DNA of 64,000 nt from Alphaproteobacteria bacterium. GTDB lineage: Bacteria > Pseudomonadota > Alphaproteobacteria > TMED109. Location of the stretch: positions 33,537-97,536 of the forward strand of contig JAJDYI010000049.1 in assembly GCA_022825235.1 (NCBI GenBank), in the 5' to 3' direction. Both the position numbers and the translations under genes were made by a program. The notes beneath the pieces are model-generated. The model did not search any database, was not told the origin of the DNA, and saw nothing but the letters and a program-made list of their open reading frames with translations. Shown here piece by piece: positions 42,640 through 54,011 of this stretch (within the stretch, counting starts at the first letter, position 1; each line of letters starts with the position of its first letter).

Positions 42640-45090
42640 TCAATGACGGGTAACGTCGTCGCCGACCGGTTTCACGGGTGGGCCCGCCGGAATGTTCAGC
42701 TGGCCCATGTCGTCGCTCCATTCACGGGTCGACAGGCCCGGAAGGACATGCGAGAGGATCTCGTCGACTTCGTTGACCGGCACGATCTCGAGACCATCCT
42801 TCACCTCGTCCGGAACGTCCGCCAGGTCCTTCTCGTTGTCTTTCGGGATGAGCACGGTTCGAATACTGCCCCGGAGCGCCGCCAGGAGCTTTTCCTTCAA
42901 CCCGCCGATCGGGAGCACCCGCCCGCGCAGGGTCACCTCCCCGGTCATGGCCACGCGTGCCGAGGCCGGGATGCCCGTGAGCGCCGACAAGATGGACGTG
43001 ACGATCGCCAGCCCCGCGGAAGGTCCGTCCTTTGGCGTCGCACCCTCCGGCACGTGGAGGTGAATGTCCCTCGTGTCGAATGTTTCGGGATCGATGCTGA
43101 GCAACGGTGCGCGCGATCGCAGGTACGAGACTGCCGCCTTGACCGACTCCTGCATCACATCGCCCAGCTGGCCGGTGATCTGGCGCCGGCCCTTGCCGGG
43201 CATCGTGACCGCCTCGATGGTCAGCAGGTCACCGCCCACTTCGGTGTACGCGAGTCCGGTCGCGACCCCCACCATCTGCTCGCTCTCGATTTCGCCGTAG
43301 CGGTAACGCGGCGGCCCGAGATACTCGGGCAGGTCATCGGGCCCCACCACGACCGTCTCGATCTCCTCGCCCACGATCTTGCGGACGGCCTTCCGGCACA
43401 GCTTCGCGATCTCGCGCTCGAGGTTTCGAACGCCGGCTTCACGCGTATAGCGCTGGATGATCGTCTCCAGCGCATCGTCCCGGAGCGTCCACTCCTGCGG
43501 CCGGAGGCCGTTGCGCTTCATCTGCTTGGCGATCAAGTGCGACTTGGCGATTTCAATCTTCTCGCGCTCGGTGTAGCCCGGCAAGGGGATGATCTCCATC
43601 CGGTCCAGCAGCGGCTGCGGCATGTTGCGCGTATTCGCCGTGGTCAGGAAAAAGACCCCCGACAGGTCGTAGTCAACCTCGAGGTAGTGATCGTTGAAGG
43701 TGATGTTCTGCTCCGGGTCCAGCACCTCCAGCAGGGCCGACGTCGGATCCCCCCGCCAGTCAGCACCAAGCTTGTCGATCTCATCCAGCAGGAAGAGCGG
43801 GTTGGACACCTTGGCCTTCTTCATGCCCTGGATGATGCGCCCTGGCATCGAGCCGACGTAGGTACGGCGATGACCGCGGATCTCCGCTTCGTCGCGAATG
43901 CCGCCAAGCGCAACTCGAACGAACTTCCGGCCCGTCGCCCGGGCGACCGATTCCCCCAGGGACGTCTTTCCCACGCCGGGCGGGCCGACGAGACAAAGGA
44001 TCTGACCGTGCCCGCGCTTGGTTCGCTGCTGTACGGCGAGGTGTTCGAGGATGCGCTCCTTCACCTTCTCCAGACCGTAATGGTCCTCGTTCAGGATGGT
44101 TTCCGCCCTCTTGAGATCGCGGTTGACGCGGCTGGGCTTCTTCCAGGGAACGTCCAGCAGCCACTCGATGTAGCTACGCACCACCGTCGACTCGGCGGAC
44201 ATCGGACTCATCGAGCGCAGCTTCCGCAGTTCTCCCAGGGCCTTCGCCTTGGCTTCCTTTGAAAACTTGGTCGCCATGATCCGCGAGCGGAAGTTGTCGG
44301 CGTCGTCCTCATCGCGATCGCCTCCTTCACCCAACTCGCGCTGGATCGCCTTCATCTGTTCGTTGAGGTAGTACTCGCGCTGCGAGCGCTCCATCTGGGT
44401 CTTGACTCGCGTCCGGATCTTGCGCTCGACCTTCAGCACCTCGATCTCTGCTTCGATCGACGCGTGGATCATGTCAAGCCGCTTCCGGATGTCACTCGTC
44501 TCGAGCAGCGTCTGCCGATCCGAGATCTTGCTTCCGATCTGGGCTGCCACCGCATCGGCGATCCGGCCAGGGTCGGTAAAGTCGATCTGCGCGATCGACG
44601 CCACCATCTCCTGTCCGATCTTCTTGCTGAGCTTCGCGTAGGTCTCGAACCGCGCGTGCACGGCGCGCAGCAACGCCTCGAGCGTGCTGTCCAGCGCCGG
44701 CGTTTCGTCAGGAAGGTCGGAGATCCTGGCCTGGAGGAACGTGTCGGTGACGGTGAACTCTTCGATTGACGCCCGCACCACGCCTTCGACCAACACCTTC
44801 ACGGTGTTGTCAGGGAGCTTGAGCAACTGGACGATCTTTCCGACCGTGCCGACCGGATAGATGTCCTTCGGTCCCGGGTCGTCTTCAGTGGATTCGCGTT
44901 GGGCGACGAGCAGGATCCGCTTGTCGCCCCCCATGGCCTCTTCCAGGGCGCGCACCGTCTTTTCCCGCCCCACGAACAGTGGGACGATCATGTGGGGGAA
45001 GACGACGATGTCCCGGAGCGGCAACACCGGCAAGAGCGTCGTCTCGCGTTCCGGCACCGAGGGGACGGCCTTCTCACTATCGTCTTGCAT
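42640..45090 (-). CDS. lon: ATP-dependent protease Lon
   Basis: 816 residues, normal size. N-terminal substrate-binding domain (LPVLPLRDIVVFPHMIVPLFVGRE), a long coiled middle (MERSQREYYLNEQMKAIQRELGE), the AAA+ module with Walker A GPPGVGKTSLGES, and the C-terminal protease domain with the catalytic Ser in PKDGPSAG and the Lys in GGLKEK. It degrades misfolded and regulatory proteins. It follows clpX by 72 bases on the same strand, the expected order, but the hup gene that often follows lon is replaced by dehydrogenases. Confidence 0.97.
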   Translation of the reverse strand: MQDDSEKAVPSVPERETTLLPVLPLRDIVVFPHMIVPLFVGREKTVRALEEAMGGDKRILLVAQRESTEDDPGPKDIYPVGTVGKIVQLLKLPDNTVKVLVEGVVRASIEEFTVTDTFLQARISDLPDETPALDSTLEALLRAVHARFETYAKLSKKIGQEMVASIAQIDFTDPGRIADAVAAQIGSKISDRQTLLETSDIRKRLDMIHASIEAEIEVLKVERKIRTRVKTQMERSQREYYLNEQMKAIQRELGEGGDRDEDDADNFRSRIMATKFSKEAKAKALGELRKLRSMSPMSAESTVVRSYIEWLLDVPWKKPSRVNRDLKRAETILNEDHYGLEKVKERILEHLAVQQRTKRGHGQILCLVGPPGVGKTSLGESVARATGRKFVRVALGGIRDEAEIRGHRRTYVGSMPGRIIQGMKKAKVSNPLFLLDEIDKLGADWRGDPTSALLEVLDPEQNITFNDHYLEVDYDLSGVFFLTTANTRNMPQPLLDRMEIIPLPGYTEREKIEIAKSHLIAKQMKRNGLRPQEWTLRDDALETIIQRYTREAGVRNLEREIAKLCRKAVRKIVGEEIETVVVGPDDLPEYLGPPRYRYGEIESEQMVGVATGLAYTEVGGDLLTIEAVTMPGKGRRQITGQLGDVMQESVKAAVSYLRSRAPLLSIDPETFDTRDIHLHVPEGATPKDGPSAGLAIVTSILSALTGIPASARVAMTGEVTLRGRVLPIGGLKEKLLAALRGSIRTVLIPKDNEKDLADVPDEVKDGLEIVPVNEVDEILSHVLPGLSTREWSDDMGQLNIPAGPPVKPVGDDVTRH

Positions 45091-45162
45091 GCTGCTTTGT
45101 CCTTAGTGGCTCCGGAAACGGCTGGCGCCGCCATGCACAGTTGTGATGTCCAGAGCCCTATT

Positions 45163-46467
<1,305 letters not shown>

Positions 46468-46784
46468 GGACCGTCCGCACGCGTGATCGAACCGTTTGTC
46501 ACGGCTCCCGCAACGCGAGAAATCTAACCCTTCGCGGGCCGTCGACGCAAGCTAAATGGCACGCCTCGAAGGGCGTTCCGCTCGACACGTCCGATTTAGG
46601 GCGGCAACCGCACGGGCCGACGGGCCTCCCGCACGGCGATTCCCGACCGCGCCAACGGGGCGGTGGACCCAGGTATCCGACCGGTGTGCGGCCTCGGGTC
46701 CGTCGCATCGGTGCTACTATCGCCACCTCATCCTTCGACCACGCCAGCGCCAAGTCCGCCATGCCTGGCCGGACGCGAGAACGT
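46468..46784. other. Divergent intergenic region clpX / aminopeptidase P
   Basis: About 315 bases where clpP would normally lie. A minus-strand frame (46499-46762) has no resemblance to ClpP. No promoter hexamers stand out. Confidence 0.45.
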
Positions 46785-48605
46785 ATGACTGGGAAGCGCC
46801 TTCGGCTCGTCCGGAACCGGCTGATGGAATGTGGCCTGCAGGGCTTCGTTCAGCCGCATGAGGACGAGTTCCTCGGCGAGTTCATCCCCGCCGCTGCTGA
46901 ACGATTGGCATGGCTGACCGGGTTCACCGGATCGGCCGGCACGGCGGTGTTGCTGGCCAACCGTGCGGCACTGTTTGTCGACGGGCGATACACGATCCAG
47001 GCGCGATCGCAAGTTGACCCCGGCAGTTACGAAGTGTTCAACAGCGGCGCCTGCCCGCCCGGTCGCTGGCTGGCCGACACGATGGACGACGACGCCAGGA
47101 TCGGTTTCGACCCCAGGTTGTTCAGCGTCGCCCGCCTCGAGCACTTGACTAGGGTCGTGGAGCAGGCCGGCGGAGAACTGGTTCCGGTGCACCCGAACCC
47201 GATCGACCAGTGCTGGACCGACCGGCCTCCTCCCCCGGCGGGAAGCATTCTCCCCCACCCGCTGGAGCACGCCGGCGAATCGAGCGCAAGCAAGCGGAGC
47301 CGGTTGGCGGAAGCGCTGAGGCAGCACGAGGTCGACGCGGTCGTGCTCGCATCCTGTGAATCGGTCGCGTGGCTCCTGAATATTCGCGGCACGGACCTGC
47401 CCTATTCGCCGGTGGCGCTGAGTACCGCCATCCTGCTGCGAGACGGATCCGCGCGCCTGTTCGCGAACCCCGTCAGCCTCACGGAAGCGGTGCGGGACCA
47501 TCTGGGGGACTCGGTATCCGTGCAGCCGAGTTCGGCGCTCCGGGACAGCCTGTCGACGCTCGGTGCGGAGCAGGCGATTGTGCAGCTGGATCCGGGCTCA
47601 ACGCCGGTGTGGATCCGGACGCTACTGACCGAATCGGGAGCCGAGGTCAGGCACGCATCTGACCCCGTCGAGCTGCCAAGAGCCGTAAAGAACCCTGTCG
47701 AGCTGCAGGGCATGCGAACGGTCCACGAAATTGACGGCCTGGCGTTGGTCAAGTTCCTGCGCTGGCTCGAGGAGCATGCCCCCGCCGGCGAGGTGAGCGA
47801 ATGCAGCGCTGCTGCGCAACTAGAGTCATACCGGCGCGAAAGTCCGGACTACAGATCGCCGAGTTTTCCGACGATTTCCGGCACCGGGCCGCACGGCGCC
47901 ATCGTGCACTACCGGGCCACGCCGGAAACCGACCGACCGCTCCGCCCGGGAGACCTCTACCTGGTCGACAGCGGCGGCCAGTACCTCGGCGGCACGACCG
48001 ACGTCACCCGCACGGTTGTCGTGGGTGAGCCACAGCCGGACATGTGCGACCGCTTCACGCGCGTGCTCAAGGGACACATCGCTCTGGCGTCCGTCCGCTT
48101 TCCCAGCGGCACGCCCGGTGGCCAGCTGGACATCCTCGCGCGCGCGCCGCTGTGGCAGGCGGGACTCTCGTACGATCACGGCACCGGCCACGGCGTCGGT
48201 AGCTTTCTCAATGTGCACGAAGGCCCCCAATCGATTTCCTTTCGGGTCGACCGTGCCGGCACGCCCGCCGTCTCGAAGAGTGCGCTCGTGCCGCTTGCGG
48301 CCGGGATGGTCATCTCCAACGAGCCCGGGTACTACCTTGAGGACGGGTACGGGATCCGCATCGAGAACCTCGTCGCAGTGCGCGAGGAGCCCGCGCCGGA
48401 CGGCGCCGAATTCCCCCTGCTGGGCTTCGAAACCCTGACGCTGGCGCCAATTGACCGGCGCCTCATCGTCCCGGACATGCTCAATCCCGACGAACTGCGT
48501 TGGCTCGACGCCTACCACGAGCGGGTTGCGACGACCCTTGCTCCCCGGCTCGATCCGGACACGCGCGCCTGGCTGGCCGAAGCATGTGCGCCGCTGCGCG
48601 CGTGA
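46785..48605 (+). CDS. Xaa-Pro aminopeptidase (aminopeptidase P, M24B)
   Basis: 606 residues from ATG 46785 (an in-frame ATG at 46761 would add eight). This is the long form with two creatinase-like N-terminal domains, shared with the cytosolic eukaryotic enzyme: HEDEFLGEFIPAAAERLAWLTGFTGSAG and DGRYTIQA at the start. The metal ligands of the pita-bread fold are visible: Asp in LVDSGGQYLGGTTDVTR (both), His in GTGHGVGSFLNVHEGP, Glu in ISNEPGYY and Glu in GIRIENL. It releases N-terminal residues before proline. Divergent from clpX. Confidence 0.93.
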   Translation: MTGKRLRLVRNRLMECGLQGFVQPHEDEFLGEFIPAAAERLAWLTGFTGSAGTAVLLANRAALFVDGRYTIQARSQVDPGSYEVFNSGACPPGRWLADTMDDDARIGFDPRLFSVARLEHLTRVVEQAGGELVPVHPNPIDQCWTDRPPPPAGSILPHPLEHAGESSASKRSRLAEALRQHEVDAVVLASCESVAWLLNIRGTDLPYSPVALSTAILLRDGSARLFANPVSLTEAVRDHLGDSVSVQPSSALRDSLSTLGAEQAIVQLDPGSTPVWIRTLLTESGAEVRHASDPVELPRAVKNPVELQGMRTVHEIDGLALVKFLRWLEEHAPAGEVSECSAAAQLESYRRESPDYRSPSFPTISGTGPHGAIVHYRATPETDRPLRPGDLYLVDSGGQYLGGTTDVTRTVVVGEPQPDMCDRFTRVLKGHIALASVRFPSGTPGGQLDILARAPLWQAGLSYDHGTGHGVGSFLNVHEGPQSISFRVDRAGTPAVSKSALVPLAAGMVISNEPGYYLEDGYGIRIENLVAVREEPAPDGAEFPLLGFETLTLAPIDRRLIVPDMLNPDELRWLDAYHERVATTLAPRLDPDTRAWLAEACAPLRA

Positions 48606-48888
48606 GGTCCCTGCGCACCATCGAAGCGTCCACCATCGTTCCTGATGACTCCGACGCCGGGACTTCCGGGCGCCTGCATCGGAGTGCACGATCCATGGCC
48701 GCAGTGAGGCCGGGACGCATCGCGTACGTCGAGCAGGTCGCTCCGGTCAGGAACGCTGCTCCACCTCCGGGAATCGCCACAGTCTGATCCGGAACGGTCA
48801 GACCCTGCAGCTCGACGATCGGCCGCGCTCGCGGCCCCCATCCGGTCGCCTCGGCCGCCGTCGAAAACCGGAAGTGTTCAGGAACGTC

Positions 48889-49533
48889 TCAGGCGAGCGC
48901 TTCGAGCAATTCGGCCGTGACCTTGGCCGTGGTTTGGCTGCCGTCGATCTGCGTGAGCAGCCCCTTGTTCTCGTAATAGGGAACCAGCGGCGCTGTTTCC
49001 GCCCGATAGGCGGCCATGCGCTCCGCCACGGTGTCCACGCGGTCATCCTCGCGGCGACGGAACGCGCTGCCGCCGCACACGTCACAGATATTTTTCCGCT
49101 GGGTCGGCTTGGAATGCTCGTTGTAGACTGCGTCGCACTTGATGCAGACATATCGCCCGGTAATGCGGCGGACCAGCTCGTCTTCGGAAATCGTGAACTC
49201 GACCACCCGGTCCAATGCCTGACCGGCACGCGCCAACATTTGCTGCAGCGCATCGGCTTGCGCCACGGTGCGCGGGAAGCCATCGAGGATGTAGCCCCGT
49301 GCGCAGTCCTCAAGGTCCAACCGCAGCGCCACGATACCCTGCACCACCTCGTCGGGAACCAGGGCCCCGCGACTCATGATCGATGCGGCACGGCGCCCGA
49401 TCTCCGTGTCTGCTTCGACGGCGGAGCGCAGCATCGCACCCGTCGAGAGATGCGGGATCCCGAACCGGTCACGGAGCACGGCTGCCTGAGTCCCCTTGCC
49501 ACATCCGGGCGGTCCCAGCAGCACCAGGCGCAT
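48889..49533 (-). CDS. adk: Adenylate kinase (zinc-LID form)
   Basis: 214 residues. The P-loop is GPPGCGKGTQA, the AMP-binding stretch HLSTGAMLR, and the lid region contains C-x2-C and C-x2-C (CIKCDAVY, CDVCGG), so the LID is zinc-stabilised. DGFPRTVAQADAL and RREDDRVDT follow. It interconverts 2 ADP and ATP plus AMP. Its ATG shares one base with the secY stop, so it is the last gene of the ribosomal operon as seen here. Confidence 0.97.
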   Translation of the reverse strand: MRLVLLGPPGCGKGTQAAVLRDRFGIPHLSTGAMLRSAVEADTEIGRRAASIMSRGALVPDEVVQGIVALRLDLEDCARGYILDGFPRTVAQADALQQMLARAGQALDRVVEFTISEDELVRRITGRYVCIKCDAVYNEHSKPTQRKNICDVCGGSAFRRREDDRVDTVAERMAAYRAETAPLVPYYENKGLLTQIDGSQTTAKVTAELLEALA

Positions 49534-50876
49534 TACGATCGGCCCCGGAGCTTCGCCTTCTTGATAAGTCCCTCGAATTGGCGTGCGACCAGATGCGAGT
49601 GGATCTGCGCGACGGTATCCATCGTCACGTTAACCACGATCAACAGACTGGTCCCGCCGAAGTAGAACGGTACCGCGTACTGGGAAATCAGCATCTCGGG
49701 CAGCAGGCACACCAGTGCCAGGTACGCCGCGCCGGCGGTGGTGAGGCGGGTCAGAATGCGGTCGATGTAGGCGGCCGTGTTGGCACCGGGACGCACGCCC
49801 GGAACGAATCCGCCGTACTTCTTCAGATTGTCCGCCGTGTCCGCAGGATTGAACACGACCGACGTGTAGAAGAACGCAAAGAACACGATTCCCGCCACGT
49901 AGAGCGCCAGGTAGGCGGGCTGACCCCGTCCCAGCGCGGCCGTCACATCGAGCAGCCACGAGGGTCCCTGACCGGCATTGAAGCTGAGCGCCGTAACTGG
50001 CAGCAGGAGGATCGAACTTGCGAAGATCGGTGGGATCACGCCCGACGTGTTTAGCTTGAGCGGCAGATAGCTGCTCGTGTCACCGCCGAATGTCTTGGTG
50101 CCCAGCTGCCGCTTCGGGTACTGGATGAGAATGCGGCGCTGCGCACGCTCGATGAAGACGATGAACGCGATGACCCCAACCGCCAGGATCATCAACAAGA
50201 TGATCAAGGCGCCCGACAGGGCGCCCGTACGGCCAAGCTCCAGCGTGGCTACCAGAGCCGCAGGAAGCTCGGCCACGATGCCGGCCATGATGATCAGGGA
50301 GATCCCGTTCCCGATACCGCGCGACGTGATCTGCTCGCCGAGCCACATCAGGAACACCGTGCCCCCAGTGAGCGTGATCACGGTCACGAACCGGAAGAAC
50401 AGTCCCGGGTCCCGAACCGCCGGCCCCTGCGAACCGCTGAGACTCTCCAGTCCGACGGCAATCCCGAGCGCCTGCATGGCCGCCAGGACGACCGTGCCAT
50501 ACCGCGTGTACTGCGTGATCCGTTGGCGGCCGGATTCGCCTTCCTTCTTAAGCTGTGCGAGATGCGCCGATACCGTCGTCATCAACTGAATGATGATCGA
50601 GGCCGAGATGTACGGCATGATGTTCAGCGCAAATATCGTCATTCTGCCGAGCGCGCCGCCGGCAAACATGTCGAACATCCCGAGGATGCCGCCCGAATTC
50701 TGCTGAAACACGTCGGCGACCGCGCTGGTCTCGATCCCCGGCAGCGGGATGTAAGTACCGATGCGATAGACGATCAGGGCGCCCAGCGTGAACCAGATCC
50801 GTCGCTTGAGCTCGGTGGCCTGGGCGATCGCACCAAAGTTGATGTTGGCAGCGAGTTGTTCGGCGGCAGATGCCAT
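49533..50876 (-). CDS. secY: Preprotein translocase subunit SecY
   Basis: 447 residues with ten hydrophobic helices. Typical segments are RIWFTLGALIVYRIGTYIPLPGI at the N-terminus, GALGRMTIFALNIMPYISASII (helix 2), LTGGTVFLMWLGEQITSRGIGNGISLII, the cytoplasmic loop FIERAQRRILIQYPKRQ, and YGGFVPGVRPG. It forms the protein-conducting channel with SecE and SecG. Located after rplO as in the standard spc operon. Confidence 0.98.
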   Translation of the reverse strand: MASAAEQLAANINFGAIAQATELKRRIWFTLGALIVYRIGTYIPLPGIETSAVADVFQQNSGGILGMFDMFAGGALGRMTIFALNIMPYISASIIIQLMTTVSAHLAQLKKEGESGRQRITQYTRYGTVVLAAMQALGIAVGLESLSGSQGPAVRDPGLFFRFVTVITLTGGTVFLMWLGEQITSRGIGNGISLIIMAGIVAELPAALVATLELGRTGALSGALIILLMILAVGVIAFIVFIERAQRRILIQYPKRQLGTKTFGGDTSSYLPLKLNTSGVIPPIFASSILLLPVTALSFNAGQGPSWLLDVTAALGRGQPAYLALYVAGIVFFAFFYTSVVFNPADTADNLKKYGGFVPGVRPGANTAAYIDRILTRLTTAGAAYLALVCLLPEMLISQYAVPFYFGGTSLLIVVNVTMDTVAQIHSHLVARQFEGLIKKAKLRGRS

Positions 50877-50940
50877 CAGCCGGCACTCCCCGGGGAATTC
50901 CCGCCGTCATCCGGTCGGGGACCGCAATGGTTGACGGCGC

Positions 50941-51459
50941 TCATGTCTCCGCCGGTTCGGCGGGCGCCGCGTCGGTCGGGGCATCCCCGCCCGAGTTGCC
51001 GGAGGACAGCACGCGAACGCTGCCACCCGCCTTTTCCACGGCGGCGACCGCTGGCCGGGAAGCTCCGGCCACCTCAAACGTCATCGGCGAGGACAGGGCG
51101 CCCGAGCCGAGCAGGCGCACACCGTCCCGCTCGCGGCGGACGATCCCTGCCTCCACCAACACCTTGGCGGTCACGACCGTGGCGGCGTCCAGCCGGCCCG
51201 CGTCGACTGCCGCCTGGATGCGGCCCAGGTTGACCTCGGCGAAATGCCGTGGATTGGGAGGCCGAAACCCGCGCTTGGGGAGCCGCCGGTAGAGCGGCAT
51301 CTGGCCACCCTCGAAACCCGACGTACTGGAGCCGGAGCGGGCCTTCAGTCCCTTGTGGCCCCGCCCCGAGGTCTTTCCCTTGCCGGAGCCGATGCCGCGA
51401 CCGACGCGCTTGCGATCGTGTTGGGCTCCGCCCATGGGCCCGAGTTCATGGAGCTTCAT
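50941..51459 (-). CDS. rplO: 50S ribosomal protein L15
   Basis: 172 residues, about 25 longer than usual. The core has [20 protein letters not shown] and [17 protein letters not shown]. After [18 protein letters not shown] comes an extra Gly/Asp/Ala/Pro/Glu tail, one of four such tails in this operon. ATG overlaps the rpmD stop by four bases. Confidence 0.97.
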   Translation of the reverse strand: MKLHELGPMGGAQHDRKRVGRGIGSGKGKTSGRGHKGLKARSGSSTSGFEGGQMPLYRRLPKRGFRPPNPRHFAEVNLGRIQAAVDAGRLDAATVVTAKVLVEAGIVRRERDGVRLLGSGALSSPMTFEVAGASRPAVAAVEKAGGSVRVLSSGNSGGDAPTDAAPAEPAET

Positions 51460-51671
51460 TCGGTGGGGTCCCCGGCTGTAATCGCTTCCATCGAGACAAG
51501 ATGCCGTACCCGCTCGACCATTCCGCGAACGGCCGGCGTGTCCTCAAGTTCGGACACGCGGCCGACCCGATTCAGGCCAAGCCCGATGAGTGTCTTGCGT
51601 TGCACGGGCTTGCGCCCGATCGGACTCTTGATCTGGGTGACGCGAATGCGTCCAGAAGGGGGTGTCGCCAT
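51456..51671 (-). CDS. rpmD: 50S ribosomal protein L30
   Basis: 71 residues. [26 protein letters not shown] is the L30 signature. It binds 23S rRNA near the 5S contact. Translationally coupled to rplO by a four-base overlap. Confidence 0.96.
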   Translation of the reverse strand: MATPPSGRIRVTQIKSPIGRKPVQRKTLIGLGLNRVGRVSELEDTPAVRGMVERVRHLVSMEAITAGDPTE

Positions 51672-51677
51672 AACGAA

Positions 51678-52370
51678 TTACGCGGAAGCCGCGCCTTCCG
51701 TGAGATTCTTGCCGGCCTCTTCGGTGGCGTCCGGAACCGCCGCAGGGCGCTCGGCGCGCGGCGCTTCGGTGTCCTCCTTCGCGCTGCTGCCGGGAGCATC
51801 CGCTTCGGACTTGGTCGCAGTGCCCTCGCCCCGGCCCGGGCGCCGCCTGCGATCGGTCCGATTGAGGATTTCGGACACCTTGCGACCGCGGCGGGCAGCG
51901 ACGTCGGCCGGTGACTGCACGTTCTGCAGGGCGTCGAACGTCGCCCGCACCATGTTGATCGCATTGCCGCTTCCCACCGACTTTCCGACGGCGTCCTGGA
52001 CACCAAGGCGTTCCAGCACGGCACGCACCGGACCGCCCGCAATGATGCCTGTCCCCGGCGGGGCAGCGCGCAGAATCACCCGAGCGGAACCGAGCCTGCC
52101 GCTGGTGTCATGGTGCAGCGTACGTCCTTCCCGAAGGGGAACGCGAATGAGTCTTCCCTTGGCGTTTTCCGTCGCCTTGCGGATCGCCTCGGGGACTTCC
52201 TTTGCCTTCCCTGAGCCAAATCCTACCCGCCCCTGGCCGTCGCCGACGACGACGATAGCGGCGAATCCGAAGCGACGGCCGCCTTTCACCACCTTGGCCA
52301 CCCGGCGAATTTTCACCAGGTTATCGGTGAGTTCCTGACGTTCCTCGGGATTACGTTGTCTGCGCGCCAT
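51678..52370 (-). CDS. rpsE: 30S ribosomal protein S5
   Basis: 230 residues from ATG 52370 ([11 protein letters not shown]). The frame is open to 52469 inside rplR, which is rejected. Core: [24 protein letters not shown] and [17 protein letters not shown], contributing to decoding accuracy. From about residue 165 a 60-residue Arg-rich then Glu/Ala/Pro-rich tail extends beyond the normal end. Confidence 0.97.
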   Translation of the reverse strand: MARRQRNPEERQELTDNLVKIRRVAKVVKGGRRFGFAAIVVVGDGQGRVGFGSGKAKEVPEAIRKATENAKGRLIRVPLREGRTLHHDTSGRLGSARVILRAAPPGTGIIAGGPVRAVLERLGVQDAVGKSVGSGNAINMVRATFDALQNVQSPADVAARRGRKVSEILNRTDRRRRPGRGEGTATKSEADAPGSSAKEDTEAPRAERPAAVPDATEEAGKNLTEGAASA

Positions 52371-52389
52371 ACCGTTTCTCGATCCGGGG

Positions 52390-52749
52390 TCAGAACCCGA
52401 GACCGCCCTCCCGTGCCGCCTCGGCCAACGCCCGCACACGACCGTGATAAAGATAGCTGCCGCGGTCAAAGACTACGGTGTCGATGCCCGCCTCCTTCGA
52501 ACGCTGGGCAACGAGAGCCCCGACTGCCCGCGCCGCCTCGATGCCGCGCCCGCTCTCAGATCTCAGGGCAGGGTCCAAGGTCGATGCGCTGGCCACTGTC
52601 CGGCCGGACGCGTCATCGATCACCTGGGCGTAAATGTGGCAATTCGAACGAAAAATCGACAGCCGGGGTCGACCGTTGGCGGCGACCCGGACCCGGCGGT
52701 GATTGCGGCGCCGGCGCCGAAGCATGCGTTCTCGCGGAGAGACTGCCAT
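52390..52749 (-). CDS. rplR: 50S ribosomal protein L18
   Basis: 119 residues, normal size. [20 protein letters not shown] and [26 protein letters not shown] are L18 landmarks. Binds 5S rRNA. Confidence 0.97.
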   Translation of the reverse strand: MAVSPRERMLRRRRRNHRRVRVAANGRPRLSIFRSNCHIYAQVIDDASGRTVASASTLDPALRSESGRGIEAARAVGALVAQRSKEAGIDTVVFDRGSYLYHGRVRALAEAAREGGLGF

Positions 52750-52752
52750 GGC

Positions 52753-53286
52753 CTACTTCCTCTTGCCTTCCTTGCGCCGCACGAATTCGCCCCGGTAACG
52801 AACTCCCTTGCCCTTATAGGGCTCGGGCGGACGAAAGGCCCGGATCTCCGCTGCAAGTTGCCCCACCCGTTGCCGGCTCGCTCCCGAAATCTCGATCTCC
52901 GTCGGCCGCGGACAGGCCACTTTCAGATCGTCGGGCACGGCGATCTGCACGTCATGGCTGTAGCCGAGTTGCAGGTTGAGAACGCCTTCCTTGAACGCCG
53001 CCCGGTAGCCGACCCCCTCGATGTCGAGATAGCGCTTGAAGCCGCTGCTGACGCCGGTCACCATGTTCGCGATCAATGCGCGGGTCATGCCCCAGGCAGC
53101 ACGCGAATCGTCACTCGTCGAGCGCGGCGCCACTTCGATGGCCTGATCCGCGTGCCGGATCTCCACGCTCGCCGGAAAGGTCTGGGTCAGTGTCCCGAGC
53201 TTTCCTTCGGCTGTTACGCGTAGCCCCTCGACCGTGACGGTCACCCCCTCCGGGACCGCGACGGGATGCTTGCCGACTCGCGACAT
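52753..53286 (-). CDS. rplF: 50S ribosomal protein L6
   Basis: 177 residues, normal size. N-terminal MSRVGKHPVAVPEGV and the C-terminal PEPYKGKGVRYRGEFVRRKEGKRK signature. Three bases separate it from rplR. Confidence 0.98.
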   Translation of the reverse strand: MSRVGKHPVAVPEGVTVTVEGLRVTAEGKLGTLTQTFPASVEIRHADQAIEVAPRSTSDDSRAAWGMTRALIANMVTGVSSGFKRYLDIEGVGYRAAFKEGVLNLQLGYSHDVQIAVPDDLKVACPRPTEIEISGASRQRVGQLAAEIRAFRPPEPYKGKGVRYRGEFVRRKEGKRK

Positions 53287-53288
53287 CG

Positions 53289-53687
53289 TCAGAACACCCG
53301 GCAGAGGATTTCGCCGCCGACATTGGCCTCGCGGGCGGCCCGATCAGACATCACCCCCGCTGGCGTCGACAGGACGTGCACGCCGAGTCCGCCGTAGAAA
53401 CGCGGAATCTCACGGGCCGGCGAATAGATACGGCGACACGGACTGGAGATGCGCTTGATTTCCCGGATGGCCGGCGCTCCCTTGTGGTATTTCAGCTCGA
53501 TCATCAGGTCGCGCTTGGGGCCACCGACCTCTTCCACGCTCCACGCCCGGATATAGCCTTCCTGCCGAAGCACCTCGAGCACGGCTCGGCGCAGGCGGGA
53601 ATCGGGGCACCGGACCGTCTGCCGCTCGGCCATCAGGCCGTTGCGGATCCGGGTGAGCATGTCCGCGAGCGGGTCCGTCATCGTCAT
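53289..53687 (-). CDS. rpsH: 30S ribosomal protein S8
   Basis: 132 residues; an in-frame Met two codons later (53681) is an equal start choice. DPLADMLTRIRNG and the C-terminal VLSTPAGVMSDRAARE motif mark S8, which binds the central 16S domain and, in other bacteria, represses the spc operon. Confidence 0.97.
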   Translation of the reverse strand: MTMTDPLADMLTRIRNGLMAERQTVRCPDSRLRRAVLEVLRQEGYIRAWSVEEVGGPKRDLMIELKYHKGAPAIREIKRISSPCRRIYSPAREIPRFYGGLGVHVLSTPAGVMSDRAAREANVGGEILCRVF

Positions 53688-53700
53688 CGTCCGCGGCCTC

Positions 53701-54006
53701 CTACCAGCTCGCCTTGGTCATACCGGGGATCTGGCCCATGGAGGCGAGCTCCCGGAGCGCGATCCGCGATATCCGCATCTTCCGGTAGTACCCGCGCGGC
53801 CGGCCGGTCAGCTCGCAGCGGTTGCGGATTCGTACCGGAGATGCATTCCGCGGCAGTTTGGCCAAGCTCAACACCGCCTGAAATCGCTCTTCGGGCGGAG
53901 CCGCGCGATCGCGCACCTTGGCCTTGAGAGCAAGACGGACCGCACGTCCGCGCTCGGCCATCTGCCGGCGCCGACGGTTCTTCATGATGGCACTTACCTT
54001 GGCCAT
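53701..54006 (-). CDS. rpsN: 30S ribosomal protein S14 (zinc-independent form)
   Basis: 101 residues from ATG 54006 ([14 protein letters not shown]), the long C-minus form with [27 protein letters not shown] and no zinc Cys pairs. Length and sequence are of the alphaproteobacterial type. The frame is open to 54069, rejected because it runs into rplE. Confidence 0.98.
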   Translation of the reverse strand: MAKVSAIMKNRRRRQMAERGRAVRLALKAKVRDRAAPPEERFQAVLSLAKLPRNASPVRIRNRCELTGRPRGYYRKMRISRIALRELASMGQIPGMTKASW

Positions 54007-54011
54007 GGCAA

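Noticed and set aside
46499..46762. Degenerate clpP upstream of clpX
   Set aside because: The minus-strand frame has none of the ClpP Ser-His-Asp motifs and is rich in Arg, Pro and Cys.
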